Notes under the pieces: model-generated
The model's database searches: none
What the model was told of the DNA's origin: nothing
What the model saw: only the letters and a program-made list of their open reading frames with translations
Program-made: the position numbers and the translations under genes
Assembly: GCF_014280875.1 (NCBI RefSeq)
Contig: NZ_JACLAL010000005.1
Location: forward strand, 434,001-498,000
DNA from: Paenirhizobium daejeonense
GTDB lineage: Bacteria; Pseudomonadota; Alphaproteobacteria; Rhizobiales; Rhizobiaceae
Length of the DNA stretch: 64,000 nt
Direction of reading: 5' to 3'
Shown here: positions 22,556 to 29,864 of the stretch, piece after piece
How the letters are laid out: each line of letters begins with the position of its first letter
Position numbering within the stretch: position 1 is the stretch's first letter

Positions 22556-22656
22556 TGCGTGATATTGCGCATGATTTGCTCGACGCCTTGGCCGCCGGAA
22601 GCTTCATAATCTCATTCGTCTACTGGGCCGACGCTGCACTTAGCTCCGTCCGCTGA
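22555..22656 (+). CDS. 33-residue phage peptide
   Basis: ATG 22555 overlaps the previous TGA (TGATG) and the frame stops at 22656. The peptide MRDIAHDLLDALAAGSFIIS... is amphipathic with a hydrophobic stretch near its middle. Translational coupling is the main evidence. Function unknown. Confidence 0.45.
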   Translation: MRDIAHDLLDALAAGSFIISFVYWADAALSSVR

Positions 22657-22696
22657 ACGACAGACCACCACCACACCACAACTTGAGGAGATCATC

Positions 22697-23656
22697 ATGG
22701 CCAGAAGAGCCACGAAGACGGCTGCCGTCGAGTCTGCCGCTACCACTTCGCTGACCACATACAAGGGGTTCAACAAGGATTGGACCTGCCGCGACTTTCA
22801 GTATGAAGTCGGGAAAACCTACGAGCATGAAGGTGCTGTCGTCAGGTGCGCGTCTGGAGGCTTCCATTCGTGTGAGCATCCGCTCGACACTTGGACGTAC
22901 TACGAGCCCAATGTGAGCCGTTTTGCACAGGTGACGGCGAGTGGCGACATCGATCGTGAACACGGTGGCGATACAAAAATTGCTTCCGGCAAATTGACCA
23001 TCGATTTCGAACTGTCTCTTGGCGACATGGCCAGGAAGGCCGTTGCCTATGTAGCCGGTCTCGTGAAGGCAAGCCTCGATACGAACGTAACGGCTGGCTA
23101 CGGTGCCCACTCCTCCACGGCTGGCGAGGGTGCCCACTCCTCCACGGCTGGCACCCGTGCCCACTCCTCCACGGCTGGCACCCGTGCCCACTCCTCCACG
23201 GCTGGCGAGGGTGCCCACTCCTCCACGGCTGGCACCCGTGCCCACTCCTCCACGGCTGGCTACGGTGCCCACTCCTCCACGGCTGGCGAGGGTGCCCACT
23301 CCTCCACGGCTGGCGAGGGTGCCCACTCCTCCACGGCTGGCACCCGTGCCCACTCCTCCACGGCTGGCGAGGGTGCCCACTCCTCCACGGCTGGCGAGGG
23401 TGCCCACTCCTCCACGGCTGGCTACGGTGCCCACTCCGAAGTGAACGGCGACAATTCGATCGCTCACTCTGCCGGTCGCTTTGGAACTGCATCGGCCGTG
23501 GCTGGCAGCGCCATCAGCCTTGCCGCATACGACGAAAGTGTCTGGCCTCCTAAGCTCATCGCAGTGCGTTCTTCCATGGTCGGTGAAAACGGGATCGAGG
23601 CTGGCAAGCGCTATCGACTGACAACTGCCGGTGAGTTCGAGGAGGTGTCAGAATGA
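22697..23656 (+). CDS. DUF7666-like protein with a 13-fold nonapeptide repeat
   Basis: 319 residues. Residues 18-125 match phage proteins with a conserved KGFNKDWTCRDFQYEVGKTY / GGFHSCEHPLDTWTYY core (DUF7666-like). Residues 134-250 are 13 tandem copies of G-x-x-A-H-S-S-T-A, which would stack as a left-handed beta-roll or beta-helix like YadA-type head repeats. The last copy is degenerate (AHSEVN), and a non-repeated C-terminal cap of about 70 residues follows. ATG 22697 has TTGAGGAGATCATC upstream. No function is known; such beta-rolls usually mediate adhesion or assembly. Confidence 0.75.
   Translation: MARRATKTAAVESAATTSLTTYKGFNKDWTCRDFQYEVGKTYEHEGAVVRCASGGFHSCEHPLDTWTYYEPNVSRFAQVTASGDIDREHGGDTKIASGKLTIDFELSLGDMARKAVAYVAGLVKASLDTNVTAGYGAHSSTAGEGAHSSTAGTRAHSSTAGTRAHSSTAGEGAHSSTAGTRAHSSTAGYGAHSSTAGEGAHSSTAGEGAHSSTAGTRAHSSTAGEGAHSSTAGEGAHSSTAGYGAHSEVNGDNSIAHSAGRFGTASAVAGSAISLAAYDESVWPPKLIAVRSSMVGENGIEAGKRYRLTTAGEFEEVSE
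23096..23446 (+). repeat. 27-bp coding tandem repeat, 13 units
   Basis: Each unit is GGC-(TAC GGT | GAG GGT | ACC CGT)-GCCCACTCCTCCACGGCT. The constant part is identical at DNA level, including third codon positions, through twelve units. Only codons 2-3 vary, among three states, in the order YG, EG, TR, TR, EG, TR, YG, EG, EG, TR, EG, EG, YG. Confidence 0.95.
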
Positions 23657-23910
23657 GGCCTCACGAAGCGAGAAGACTTGCCGAGCAATTCCACGCCGAC
23701 TTCATGCCGACAAGGCAGCATGACAGCCTCGAGGTGATAGCCAATCTCACAGCCGACACCAACACGAGCAAGGTGCTTGCAGCGGTCGCCGGCTGGCACG
23801 AGCGGAGACGCAATCGTCGAAGCCTGGCGATCAGCCAGGCACTTCGCGCAGCAAGCGGCACAAAGCCGCGCCACGTCAACGACAACAGCCAGCGGCGGAA
23901 GGTGGCGTGA
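23653..23910 (+). CDS. Small basic helical phage protein, unknown
   Basis: 85 residues, predicted helical, with an Arg-rich middle (WHERRRNRRSLAISQAL) and VNDN near the C-terminus. It overlaps the repeat-protein stop by four bases (ATGA). No family recognised. Confidence 0.55.
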   Translation: MRPHEARRLAEQFHADFMPTRQHDSLEVIANLTADTNTSKVLAAVAGWHERRRNRRSLAISQALRAASGTKPRHVNDNSQRRKVA

Positions 23911-23911
23911 C

Positions 23912-24277
23912 ATGACAAGCAAGGTAACCGACATATTCGTGTTCGGCTCCAACCTTGCGGGCATCCACGGAGCGGGCGCTGCCCGCTTCGCTGTTCTGCA
24001 TCATGGAGCTATTTACGGTCGCGGTATCGGCATTCAGGGCCGGTCCTATGGCATTCCGACAAAGGGATGGAAAATAGAAACTCTGCCACTCGAAGAAATC
24101 AGCGGATACGTCGAGCGGTTCAAGGAGTTCGCTCGCTCGAATCCTGATTGGACATTCTACATCACGCCGATCGGGTGCGGCCTCGCAGGATATAAGCGAC
24201 CGCAGATACGGCCCATGTTCGACGGCATGCCCGAGAACTGCAGGTTTGCTGAAACGTGGGAGGATGCGGACCTATGA
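23912..24277 (+). CDS. A1S_2505-type phage non-structural protein
   Basis: 121 residues matching a widespread phage family by its core IFVFGSNLAGIHGAGAARFA, RGIGIQGRSYGIPTKG, and YITPIGCGLAGYK. The GSN-x-x-G-x-HG-x-GAA and IGCG-x-AGY elements recall macro-domain (ADP-ribose-binding) folds, so a nucleotide-derived ligand is plausible; this is inference. ATG 23912 follows the previous stop by one base, and its own stop overlaps the next start. Confidence 0.75.
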   Translation: MTSKVTDIFVFGSNLAGIHGAGAARFAVLHHGAIYGRGIGIQGRSYGIPTKGWKIETLPLEEISGYVERFKEFARSNPDWTFYITPIGCGLAGYKRPQIRPMFDGMPENCRFAETWEDADL

Positions 24278-25029
24278 TCCCGAAGGAAGCGATAGAGGCT
24301 GCTGCCAAAGCAGCATGCAAGGACAATATTAACCGCATACATTTGGCAGCGAATGAGCGTGGCGGCAGCAATAGCATGAGCGGCAGCGAATACTTCGCGT
24401 ACCCGCCGAGTGGCTGGCCTGACTTTCTGGCGTCAATGGAGGCCGCGCTCACGGCAGCGTTTGCCGCCATGTCGGATCCGGTTGGATATGTTCACGCTGA
24501 TTTCGAAAAAGAGCTGTCTTGCTATGATGTGGCATCGATGGTTCCGAATAATAGAAGTTGCGGTAGCTTTAAATTTATCCCCCTCTACGCCGCGCCGCAG
24601 CCCGCCGCCGTCAAGGTCAAGCCGCTGAAATGGGACAAGAATAGCTATGGCGGCTCAGAAGCTATGTCTGCCGTTGGTGTGTTCCGCATTGTTGACGCTT
24701 GGAGTGGTGGCTGGTCGGTCAGCCGCAACAATGGCATGCCGTTGCAGACGACTGACGGTCGTAAAAACTTCGCGACGATCGAAGCAGCCAAGTCCGCCGC
24801 CCAATCCGACTACGAAACGCGCATCCTCTCCGCGCTGGAAGGCGGTGGGGAAGAGCGCGGAAGGATCGAGGAACGGGAGCGATGGTTGCCGGATGTCGAA
24901 TTTTTGCTTGATCGCCTATACGACATAAACCTTGACGACGACACGGACGACTTAATCAGAGACTGGAATGGGCACGTCGAGCCCGCCATTGCGCGCCTAC
25001 GTGCCATCACCAAGGAGCCAACGCCATGA
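24274..25029 (+). CDS. Phage protein of unknown function
   Basis: 251 residues from ATG 24274 (ATGA overlap with the preceding stop). N-terminal 70 residues are Ala-rich and helical. A middle segment (VKPLKWDKNSYGGSEAMSAV, then FRIVDAW) matches a module common in rhizobial phage proteins. The C-terminus is charged and helical with a run of Asp (NLDDDTDDL). No function assigned. Confidence 0.6.
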   Translation: MIPKEAIEAAAKAACKDNINRIHLAANERGGSNSMSGSEYFAYPPSGWPDFLASMEAALTAAFAAMSDPVGYVHADFEKELSCYDVASMVPNNRSCGSFKFIPLYAAPQPAAVKVKPLKWDKNSYGGSEAMSAVGVFRIVDAWSGGWSVSRNNGMPLQTTDGRKNFATIEAAKSAAQSDYETRILSALEGGGEERGRIEERERWLPDVEFLLDRLYDINLDDDTDDLIRDWNGHVEPAIARLRAITKEPTP

Positions 25030-25622
25030 CCCGCCCCACCATCCTTGACCGTGACGACGTGGCCGTGGTGCCGGTGGAGCCGACGCCGGAAATGTCCAAC
25101 GCTTTTGACAATATGGACGCGTGGGGCAACGACCCCGAATGGCCAACGGCTAGAGACGCGATGGAAGCGATGCTCTCGGCCTCTCCCCACTCCTCCGCAT
25201 GGCAGGAAGTGCGCGAGTATGTGGCTGAACTGGAGGGCCGTGCCAACGACCGCGCGGCCGAAGCAGACGCTTGGGCTAAAAAGTACTGGGCTGAAAAAGA
25301 AGCACGCGAAAAACTACAGGCGGAAGTTGCCGCAACAGTTCGGAAATTCAATTGCGACACATCTGATCAGTTCTGGGCAAACATAGCCAAAATCCGCACT
25401 CGCGCCGAAGCCGCCGAAGCCCGCATCGCCGCCCTTGAACTCCGGCTGGCAGAGGCGGAACGGGTGATGGAGCAGCAGACGAGCGCCCTGTTGCCTCTAT
25501 CCAATGCCGTTTTCAACGATAATGGCGACATGACGACTTCGGAACCGCTCATCAATTCCGAGCAGTGCGTCTCGGCATATTTCGCCGGTCGCGCCGCCCG
25601 CGCGTGGAAGGATGGGAACTGA
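25026..25622 (+). CDS. Coiled-coil phage protein, unknown
   Basis: 198 residues. Residues 60-150 are a charged Ala/Glu/Arg coiled coil (RAEAAEARIAALELRLAEAE). The last 40 residues look compact (INSEQCVSAYFAGRAARAWK). Overlaps both neighbours (ATGA and TGATG), so it is translated with them. Function unknown. Confidence 0.6.
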   Translation: MTRPTILDRDDVAVVPVEPTPEMSNAFDNMDAWGNDPEWPTARDAMEAMLSASPHSSAWQEVREYVAELEGRANDRAAEADAWAKKYWAEKEAREKLQAEVAATVRKFNCDTSDQFWANIAKIRTRAEAAEARIAALELRLAEAERVMEQQTSALLPLSNAVFNDNGDMTTSEPLINSEQCVSAYFAGRAARAWKDGN

Positions 25623-25909
25623 TGACGGACATCGTGGAACAGCTCAACGAAGCGTGCAATGGCCACCCGGCGGCGACAATCCCTTGGCCGCATCGTCTTC
25701 TGCACAGCGCAGCCGACGAGATCACCCGCCTCCGCCGCGAACTGACAGAGGCTAGGAATGCGGCGCTGGAGGAAGCGGCGGAGATCATTGACGCGAACTG
25801 CATCATGGACACAAGCGGCGGGAAAACACTTTCGCCGCGCCAAGATGGCAACCGCGACGGCCTCTACTACGCCGCCGCCATCCGCAGCCTGAAGGAGAAG
25901 GCGGAATGA
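25622..25909 (+). CDS. Small phage protein, unknown
   Basis: 95 residues. Its helical core includes ITRLRRELTEARNAALEEAA and it ends in a compact segment (GLYYAAAIRSLKEKA) similar to the C-terminus of the preceding protein, so the two may be distant duplicates. Start and stop overlap neighbours. Confidence 0.55.
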   Translation: MTDIVEQLNEACNGHPAATIPWPHRLLHSAADEITRLRRELTEARNAALEEAAEIIDANCIMDTSGGKTLSPRQDGNRDGLYYAAAIRSLKEKAE

Positions 25910-26154
25910 GCATGTCACCGGCGAATGATAACAGGCCCCGTCTCATCGGCAGAAGAGAAGCGGCGAACTATCTCGGCATAGCCGAATCTACGTTTTCAAT
26001 GTGGGTGGCAACACACAAGATGCCGCAGCCGGTCGCCGGGACCAGAAGATGGGACATGAAGGCGATCGACGCTCGCCTTGACGAATTGAGTGGCTTGGCG
26101 GCCAATGACAACGAAGATCCATATGAGAAGTGGATGAGGGAAAATGCGAGCTAA
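25906..26154 (+). CDS. Excisionase-like MerR/AlpA HTH protein
   Basis: 82 residues. Residues 12-55 form a winged HTH of the AlpA/Xis type (IGRREAANYLGIAESTFSMW, then TRRWDMKAID). ANDN appears twice, flanking the domain. It overlaps the integrase start by 11 bases, the standard xis-int arrangement, and should direct excision by bending attachment-site DNA. Confidence 0.8.
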   Translation: MSMSPANDNRPRLIGRREAANYLGIAESTFSMWVATHKMPQPVAGTRRWDMKAIDARLDELSGLAANDNEDPYEKWMRENAS

Positions 26155-27226
26155 GCTCAAGGGGCTCATGAAGGTCAAAAAGATCCTCGCGAGTGGCAAG
26201 ACAATCTATTACTGCTACGCTTGGCGCGGCGGGCCATTGCTCAAGACCAAGAGCGGCGAGCCCATGCAGCCGGGCGATCCAATGATTGTGAAAGCTTTCG
26301 CGGAAGCCACGAAGGATCGGCACATCGACCCTACTGAGACTCTCAACGCAATCATTGCCGAGTATCGCGGATCAACGGATTTCACTGGTCTCGCAGAGAA
26401 AACCCGTAAGGAATATGATCGCTACATTGACAAGATCCGCGACAAGTTCGGCAAAACGCCTTTTTTTATGCTGGATGACCCTCGCTATCGAGGTGAGTTG
26501 AAGAAGTGGCGGGACACCATGGCCGACAAACCGCGCACGGCCGATTATGCCTGGACTACACTCGCGAGGCTGCTCTCATTCGGAAAAGACCGCGGTAAGC
26601 TGAAAATCAACATCGCTGAGAAAGGCGGGCGACTTTATGAGTCGGATCGTGCGGATAAGATTTGGACCGACCCTCTTCTTGATCGGATATTGGCTGAACT
26701 GAGCATCGAGATGAAGGCTGGCGTAATAATGGGGCTTTGTACTGGACAGCGCAAAAGCGACCTGTTGAAGGCTCCGAAAACTGACTACGATGGTAAGTCA
26801 ATCAAGGTGAAGCAGGGGAAGCGTGGCGCTCGAGTGAAAGTACCTGCCATCAAACAACTACGCGATGCTCTCGACGAATTAAGCAAGCGCCAAGCAGAAT
26901 ACAACACTGAGGTCACGGCGGCCACGTTGCTGACGAGTTCGAATGGCACGCCGTGGACGTCAGATGGATTCGACACCGCATGGCAGCGTGCAATGAAGAA
27001 AGCTAACATCGAAGAGGATCTCACGTTCCACGATCTGCGCGGCACGGCCGTAACAAGACTGGCAATCGCCGGCTGCTCCATCCCGCAAATCGCGTCTATC
27101 ACGGGACACAGCTTGCGCGACGTTGAGACTATTCTTGATGCGCACTATCTGGGTGGCAAGGCTGAGTTAGCTGAGCAGGCAATGACGAAGTTAGAGAACT
27201 TCCAAGAGCGCAAAAAAGCAGATTGA
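26144..27226 (+). CDS. int: Tyrosine-recombinase integrase
   Basis: 360 residues. The catalytic set is visible: LCTGQRKSDLL (Arg I), HDLRGTAVTRLA (His-x-x-Arg) and HSLRDVETILDAHYL (second His, nucleophile Tyr). The N-terminal half holds arm-binding and core-binding domains. The attachment remnant lies 145 bases downstream, and the excisionase gene overlaps it upstream. It catalyses site-specific integration into, and excision from, the tRNA-Lys gene. Confidence 0.95.
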   Translation: MRAKLKGLMKVKKILASGKTIYYCYAWRGGPLLKTKSGEPMQPGDPMIVKAFAEATKDRHIDPTETLNAIIAEYRGSTDFTGLAEKTRKEYDRYIDKIRDKFGKTPFFMLDDPRYRGELKKWRDTMADKPRTADYAWTTLARLLSFGKDRGKLKINIAEKGGRLYESDRADKIWTDPLLDRILAELSIEMKAGVIMGLCTGQRKSDLLKAPKTDYDGKSIKVKQGKRGARVKVPAIKQLRDALDELSKRQAEYNTEVTAATLLTSSNGTPWTSDGFDTAWQRAMKKANIEEDLTFHDLRGTAVTRLAIAGCSIPQIASITGHSLRDVETILDAHYLGGKAELAEQAMTKLENFQERKKAD

Positions 27227-27255
27227 CACAACCGGCGATGTAACCATACTGAAAT

Positions 27256-27282
27256 GCGACTGAGAAACAGGTCGCCTTTTTT
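27256..27282 (+). terminator. Terminator after the integrase gene
   Basis: GCGAC (27256-27260) pairs with GTCGC (27271-27275) over a 10-base loop, followed by CTTTTTT. It closes the rightward operon before the attachment site. Confidence 0.65.
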
Positions 27283-27370
27283 GGTTTGCGAATGAACTGT
27301 AAGCAATTGATTTCAGATGTACGATCTTGGAGACGGTTTGTTTCTATGTGGTTAAAAAACATTGCATAAA

Positions 27371-27422
27371 AGACTGACTTTTAATCAGTAGGTCCAGGGT
27401 TCGAATCCCTGCGCTCTCACCA
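27371..27422 (+). other. attR: 3'-half remnant of tRNA-Lys(UUU)
   Basis: ACTGA-CTTTTAA-TCAGT is the anticodon arm (anticodon TTT), followed by the variable region, T-arm CAGGG-TTCGAAT-CCCTG, acceptor strand CGCTCTC, A and CCA. The 5' side is not tRNA-like (ATTGCATAAAAG), so the gene is only a half and not functional. This is the usual right end after integration into a tRNA gene; the complete gene should be at the other prophage end. Confidence 0.9.
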
Positions 27423-27448
27423 TTTTCAAATGTTTCCACCTCGATTTC

Positions 27449-27799
27449 TTGATGTTTGTCAGGCGCGTCCTTGACGTGTCCGGATTCGCCGAATTATCGA
27501 GATCTATCGATGTTCTTTTCGGTCGGGTGGCAATCTTGGGCATCCATTCCAAAATCGGGCGTGTCGCGCGCACTGCAGGTGTCCGCGGCCGTTTTTTCTG
27601 GTTCGTGCTTCTCGGTTCGAGACCAGGGGCGGACCAGTTCCTCTGGCATAAATGCGCTGCCCCCTTCTGGCCTCGCAAGACTGTCGATGGGCGCTACACG
27701 TCGATAGTGGGGCAGACATGGCGGCGCTTTGACGGCACGCGTTGGCTCTATCGGCGGACGGACCGTGATCTCGACGATTTCGTGGATGAGTGGCCGTAA
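27449..27799 (+). CDS. Doubtful hypothetical ORF beside attR
   Basis: 116 residues from the first possible start. Only the C-terminal 45 residues (RKTVDGRYTSIVGQTWRRFD, ending DEWP) look like a genuine protein segment; the N-terminal part could be non-coding. It may be a short rhizobial protein with a later non-ATG start or a decayed gene. The surrounding stretch 27423-28013 shows nothing else. Confidence 0.3.
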   Translation: MMFVRRVLDVSGFAELSRSIDVLFGRVAILGIHSKIGRVARTAGVRGRFFWFVLLGSRPGADQFLWHKCAAPFWPRKTVDGRYTSIVGQTWRRFDGTRWLYRRTDRDLDDFVDEWP

Positions 27800-28013
27800 G
27801 ATCGCCGCCCGAGTCTTTTGTGAGCGTGGAATGCCGCACTTTCGGGTGTCGTTATGGCCCTTCGGCTGACAGAATCACCCGGTGAGCTACAGCCTGAAAC
27901 AATTTGTCACCGTTAACAGGCTTGCAAGCATATTCAATTAAAACTATCTGCTTTATCGGCTTCACTCGACATAGAGTGGAATCTCTCGTCCCGCTACCTC
28001 ATGGATTTCCGGT

Positions 28014-28463
28014 ATGCTCACCAAGAAAGGCAAGTACGGGCTGAAGGCGCTGGTCGACCTTGCGCAGCTTGCGCCAGGCGAAACGGCCTTCGTGACCGAG
28101 ATTGCCACTCGTAACAACATTCCGAAAAAGTTTCTCGACACCATTCTTCTGGAATTGCGAAACAACGGCATGCTGCGCTCCAAGAAGGGTCCGAACGGTG
28201 GCTACTCCTTGTCCAAGCCGGCGGGCGAAATCATGATCGGTCAGGTCATCCGTGCGCTGGATGGTCCGCTGGCGCCGATCCGCTGTGCCAGCCGCACGGC
28301 GTTCGAGGCCTGCGACGATTGTTCCGACCCCGCGGGCTGTCAGGTGCGTCTGTCGATGACCGAAGTACGCGATGCGATCGCTTCGATCCTGGACAACATG
28401 ACGCTCGAACAGTTTGTCAGCCGCAAGGGCAGCGACATCGAGGACGGCGTCGTCTCCGTCTGA
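28014..28463 (+). CDS. Rrf2-family regulator with cysteine cluster
   Basis: 149 residues. The N-terminal winged helix is typical of Rrf2 (MLTKKGKYGLKALVDLAQL, then RNNIPKKFLDTILLELRNNG, wing GPNGGYSLSKP). The C-terminal half carries CASRTAFEACDDCSDPAGC, a cluster suited to an Fe-S centre as in IscR/RirA-type proteins. In Bacillus the Rrf2 protein CymR governs sulfur assimilation. Lying beside a sulfonate-sulfur locus, this protein is the best candidate regulator of it, though no binding site is proven. Confidence 0.8.
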   Translation: MLTKKGKYGLKALVDLAQLAPGETAFVTEIATRNNIPKKFLDTILLELRNNGMLRSKKGPNGGYSLSKPAGEIMIGQVIRALDGPLAPIRCASRTAFEACDDCSDPAGCQVRLSMTEVRDAIASILDNMTLEQFVSRKGSDIEDGVVSV

Positions 28464-28476
28464 CAGCACTTCCGTG

Positions 28477-29487
28477 CTACGCGTTTCCACCCGATCTGTC
28501 GGCCAGATAGCTCCGGCCGATGGCGAGAATTTCGTCGAGCGCCTCTGTCTGTCTGTCACCGACAGGTCCGCGGGCTGCGACGAATTCCAGGATGGAGGAC
28601 TGCCGACACGCCTCCCCGATCGTCTGGGAGGAGGGATTGACCTGTGCGATATCGAAGGCCGTTCCGCATTTATGTGTTAGCGCCGACAGCGTGATAGTCT
28701 GTACCAGCAACTGTCCGATTGCGCTTTCCCGGTCCGCATCGACGATAACACTCTCACGGTTCCATTGCGGCGGTCGCGAAAACTCGGCAATCGACCGTTC
28801 GGTCTCCCCGAGCGTGATCGACGCGCGAAGCAGCCGGTTCAATGCGGACGAGAGCCTGACTGCGTCGTGTCCAAGTGTAAGTAAACTGTCGCTATGCACG
28901 TGTTCGCTGTCGAAGAGAATTCTGACTGGCCCCGTACTGGAAGATCGTTCGATCATTCGGCCGGGCCTTACCGGTATCAACAGCGCGGTATCGTCCGTCG
29001 GCGAGCGGCGATTGATCACCAGCCATTCCGCCTGCGGTACGCATAGGCATTCGACCTCGCCCGACAGCGCGTAACCAATTCCGTCCGGCAGGAGTTGCAG
29101 GATCTCACTGGACTGCACGAGGTAGAATCGCTCACCTGCGGCGGCCCTTGCGAACGCGGCCCGGCGCTGTTCCTCCGTTCCTCCGTTGCGCAGCAGTTCC
29201 AGCGATGACAGGTGCAGGGTCAGCATGCTGGCTGCAAGCGGTGTATGCTGCGCAAGCATTGCCACGATCTGGCTCAGCACCACGTTAGATACGTCTGCGC
29301 CGCCGAAATCCGAGGGAATCGAAACGGCGAGTAGCCCCGAACGCGAAAGTGCTTCAGACAGGGCGCCGTTCCGCACTCCGGCAAGTGAGATGGCCAAGTC
29401 TTTGGCAACCGCCAGCGCTTCCTCCTCGGTGGTGATTCGGATCGGTGCCGTGCGCTGGCGCTCGTTCAAATGTGTAATCGTGCCCAT
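28477..29487 (-). CDS. SfnB-like acyl-CoA dehydrogenase-family protein
   Basis: 336 residues, shorter than typical acyl-CoA dehydrogenases (about 390). The N-terminus (EEALAVAKDLAISLAGVR, then GLLAVSIPSDFGGADV) and the middle (AGERFYLVQSS) resemble SfnB-type flavoproteins found in sulfone/sulfonate sulfur-scavenging loci. These are thought to act as flavin-dependent monooxygenase or reductase partners. Start ATG 29487 has AGGAGGAAGAGCC upstream. It converges with the Rrf2 gene. Confidence 0.7.
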   Translation of the reverse strand: MGTITHLNERQRTAPIRITTEEEALAVAKDLAISLAGVRNGALSEALSRSGLLAVSIPSDFGGADVSNVVLSQIVAMLAQHTPLAASMLTLHLSSLELLRNGGTEEQRRAAFARAAAGERFYLVQSSEILQLLPDGIGYALSGEVECLCVPQAEWLVINRRSPTDDTALLIPVRPGRMIERSSSTGPVRILFDSEHVHSDSLLTLGHDAVRLSSALNRLLRASITLGETERSIAEFSRPPQWNRESVIVDADRESAIGQLLVQTITLSALTHKCGTAFDIAQVNPSSQTIGEACRQSSILEFVAARGPVGDRQTEALDEILAIGRSYLADRSGGNA

Positions 29488-29518
29488 GGCTCTTCCTCCT
29501 GTTCACGAATGGACACGG

Positions 29519-29740
29519 TCAGGCAGCATAGGCCGGCGATCGGCCGCAGAAAGATTTCCGCCATTGACCGGTAAACATCACTTTGCCGAACTCATCGGCT
29601 CTGCCAGATGCAGAGGCGTGGGCCAGTCGAGGGTCATATATCGGAGACGGCACGTCGAGATCGATTCCCGAACCGGAATACGCATGCAGCATTCCGTGGT
29701 GCTTTTCGCGGGAAAGGCTCAGGACAATATCGACTTGCAT
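29519..29740 (-). CDS. Doubtful 73-residue ORF upstream of the SfnB-like gene
   Basis: An open frame (MQVDIVLSLSREKHHGMLHA..., ending SFCGRSPAYAA) without recognisable domain and with a weak ribosome site. It could be a small gene co-transcribed with the SfnB-like gene, a remnant, or chance. The remainder of 29488-29864 shows no other gene; a GAAAATGTTGAC element lies at 29806-29817 on the minus strand. Confidence 0.25.
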   Translation of the reverse strand: MQVDIVLSLSREKHHGMLHAYSGSGIDLDVPSPIYDPRLAHASASGRADEFGKVMFTGQWRKSFCGRSPAYAA

Positions 29741-29864
29741 GCCGGCATCCCCTGTTTGATATTCTTGTGAGCGGACCGAAGTGTCACGATAAAACATACT
29801 TTAGTCAACATTTTCGATAAACTCACTGAATTACAAGCGAATCTGGCGCTGGCACCCGTCTCCG

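Larger units (their letters stand above)
1..27422. mobile_element. Right portion of a temperate prophage (left end outside window)
   Basis: A continuous block of phage-type genes runs from the left window edge to a tRNA-Lys 3'-half remnant at 27371-27422. It contains repressor, excisionase, integrase and replication/recombination modules, a phage sliding clamp, tRNAs and an HNH endonuclease. No capsid, tail, terminase or lysis gene is seen, so the late genes should lie to the left. Prophage-specific features (ANDN peptides, the CCACCAC-AGAGGAGAC leader) stop at the same boundary. The intact tRNA-Lys should be regenerated at the unseen left end, because the right end carries only the 3' half. 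Confidence 0.95.

Noticed and set aside
23096..23446. Possible CRISPR array
   Set aside because: Units are contiguous 27-bp coding repeats without unique spacers.
22640..23492. Long repetitive open frames on both strands over the 27-bp repeat region
   Set aside because: The repeat length is a multiple of three without stops, so several frames stay open. Only the plus frame starting at 22697 has a ribosome site, non-repeat folded ends and coupling to neighbours.
27371..27422. Functional tRNA-Lys gene
   Set aside because: Only the anticodon arm to the CCA end is present; the D-arm and 5' acceptor strand are missing.
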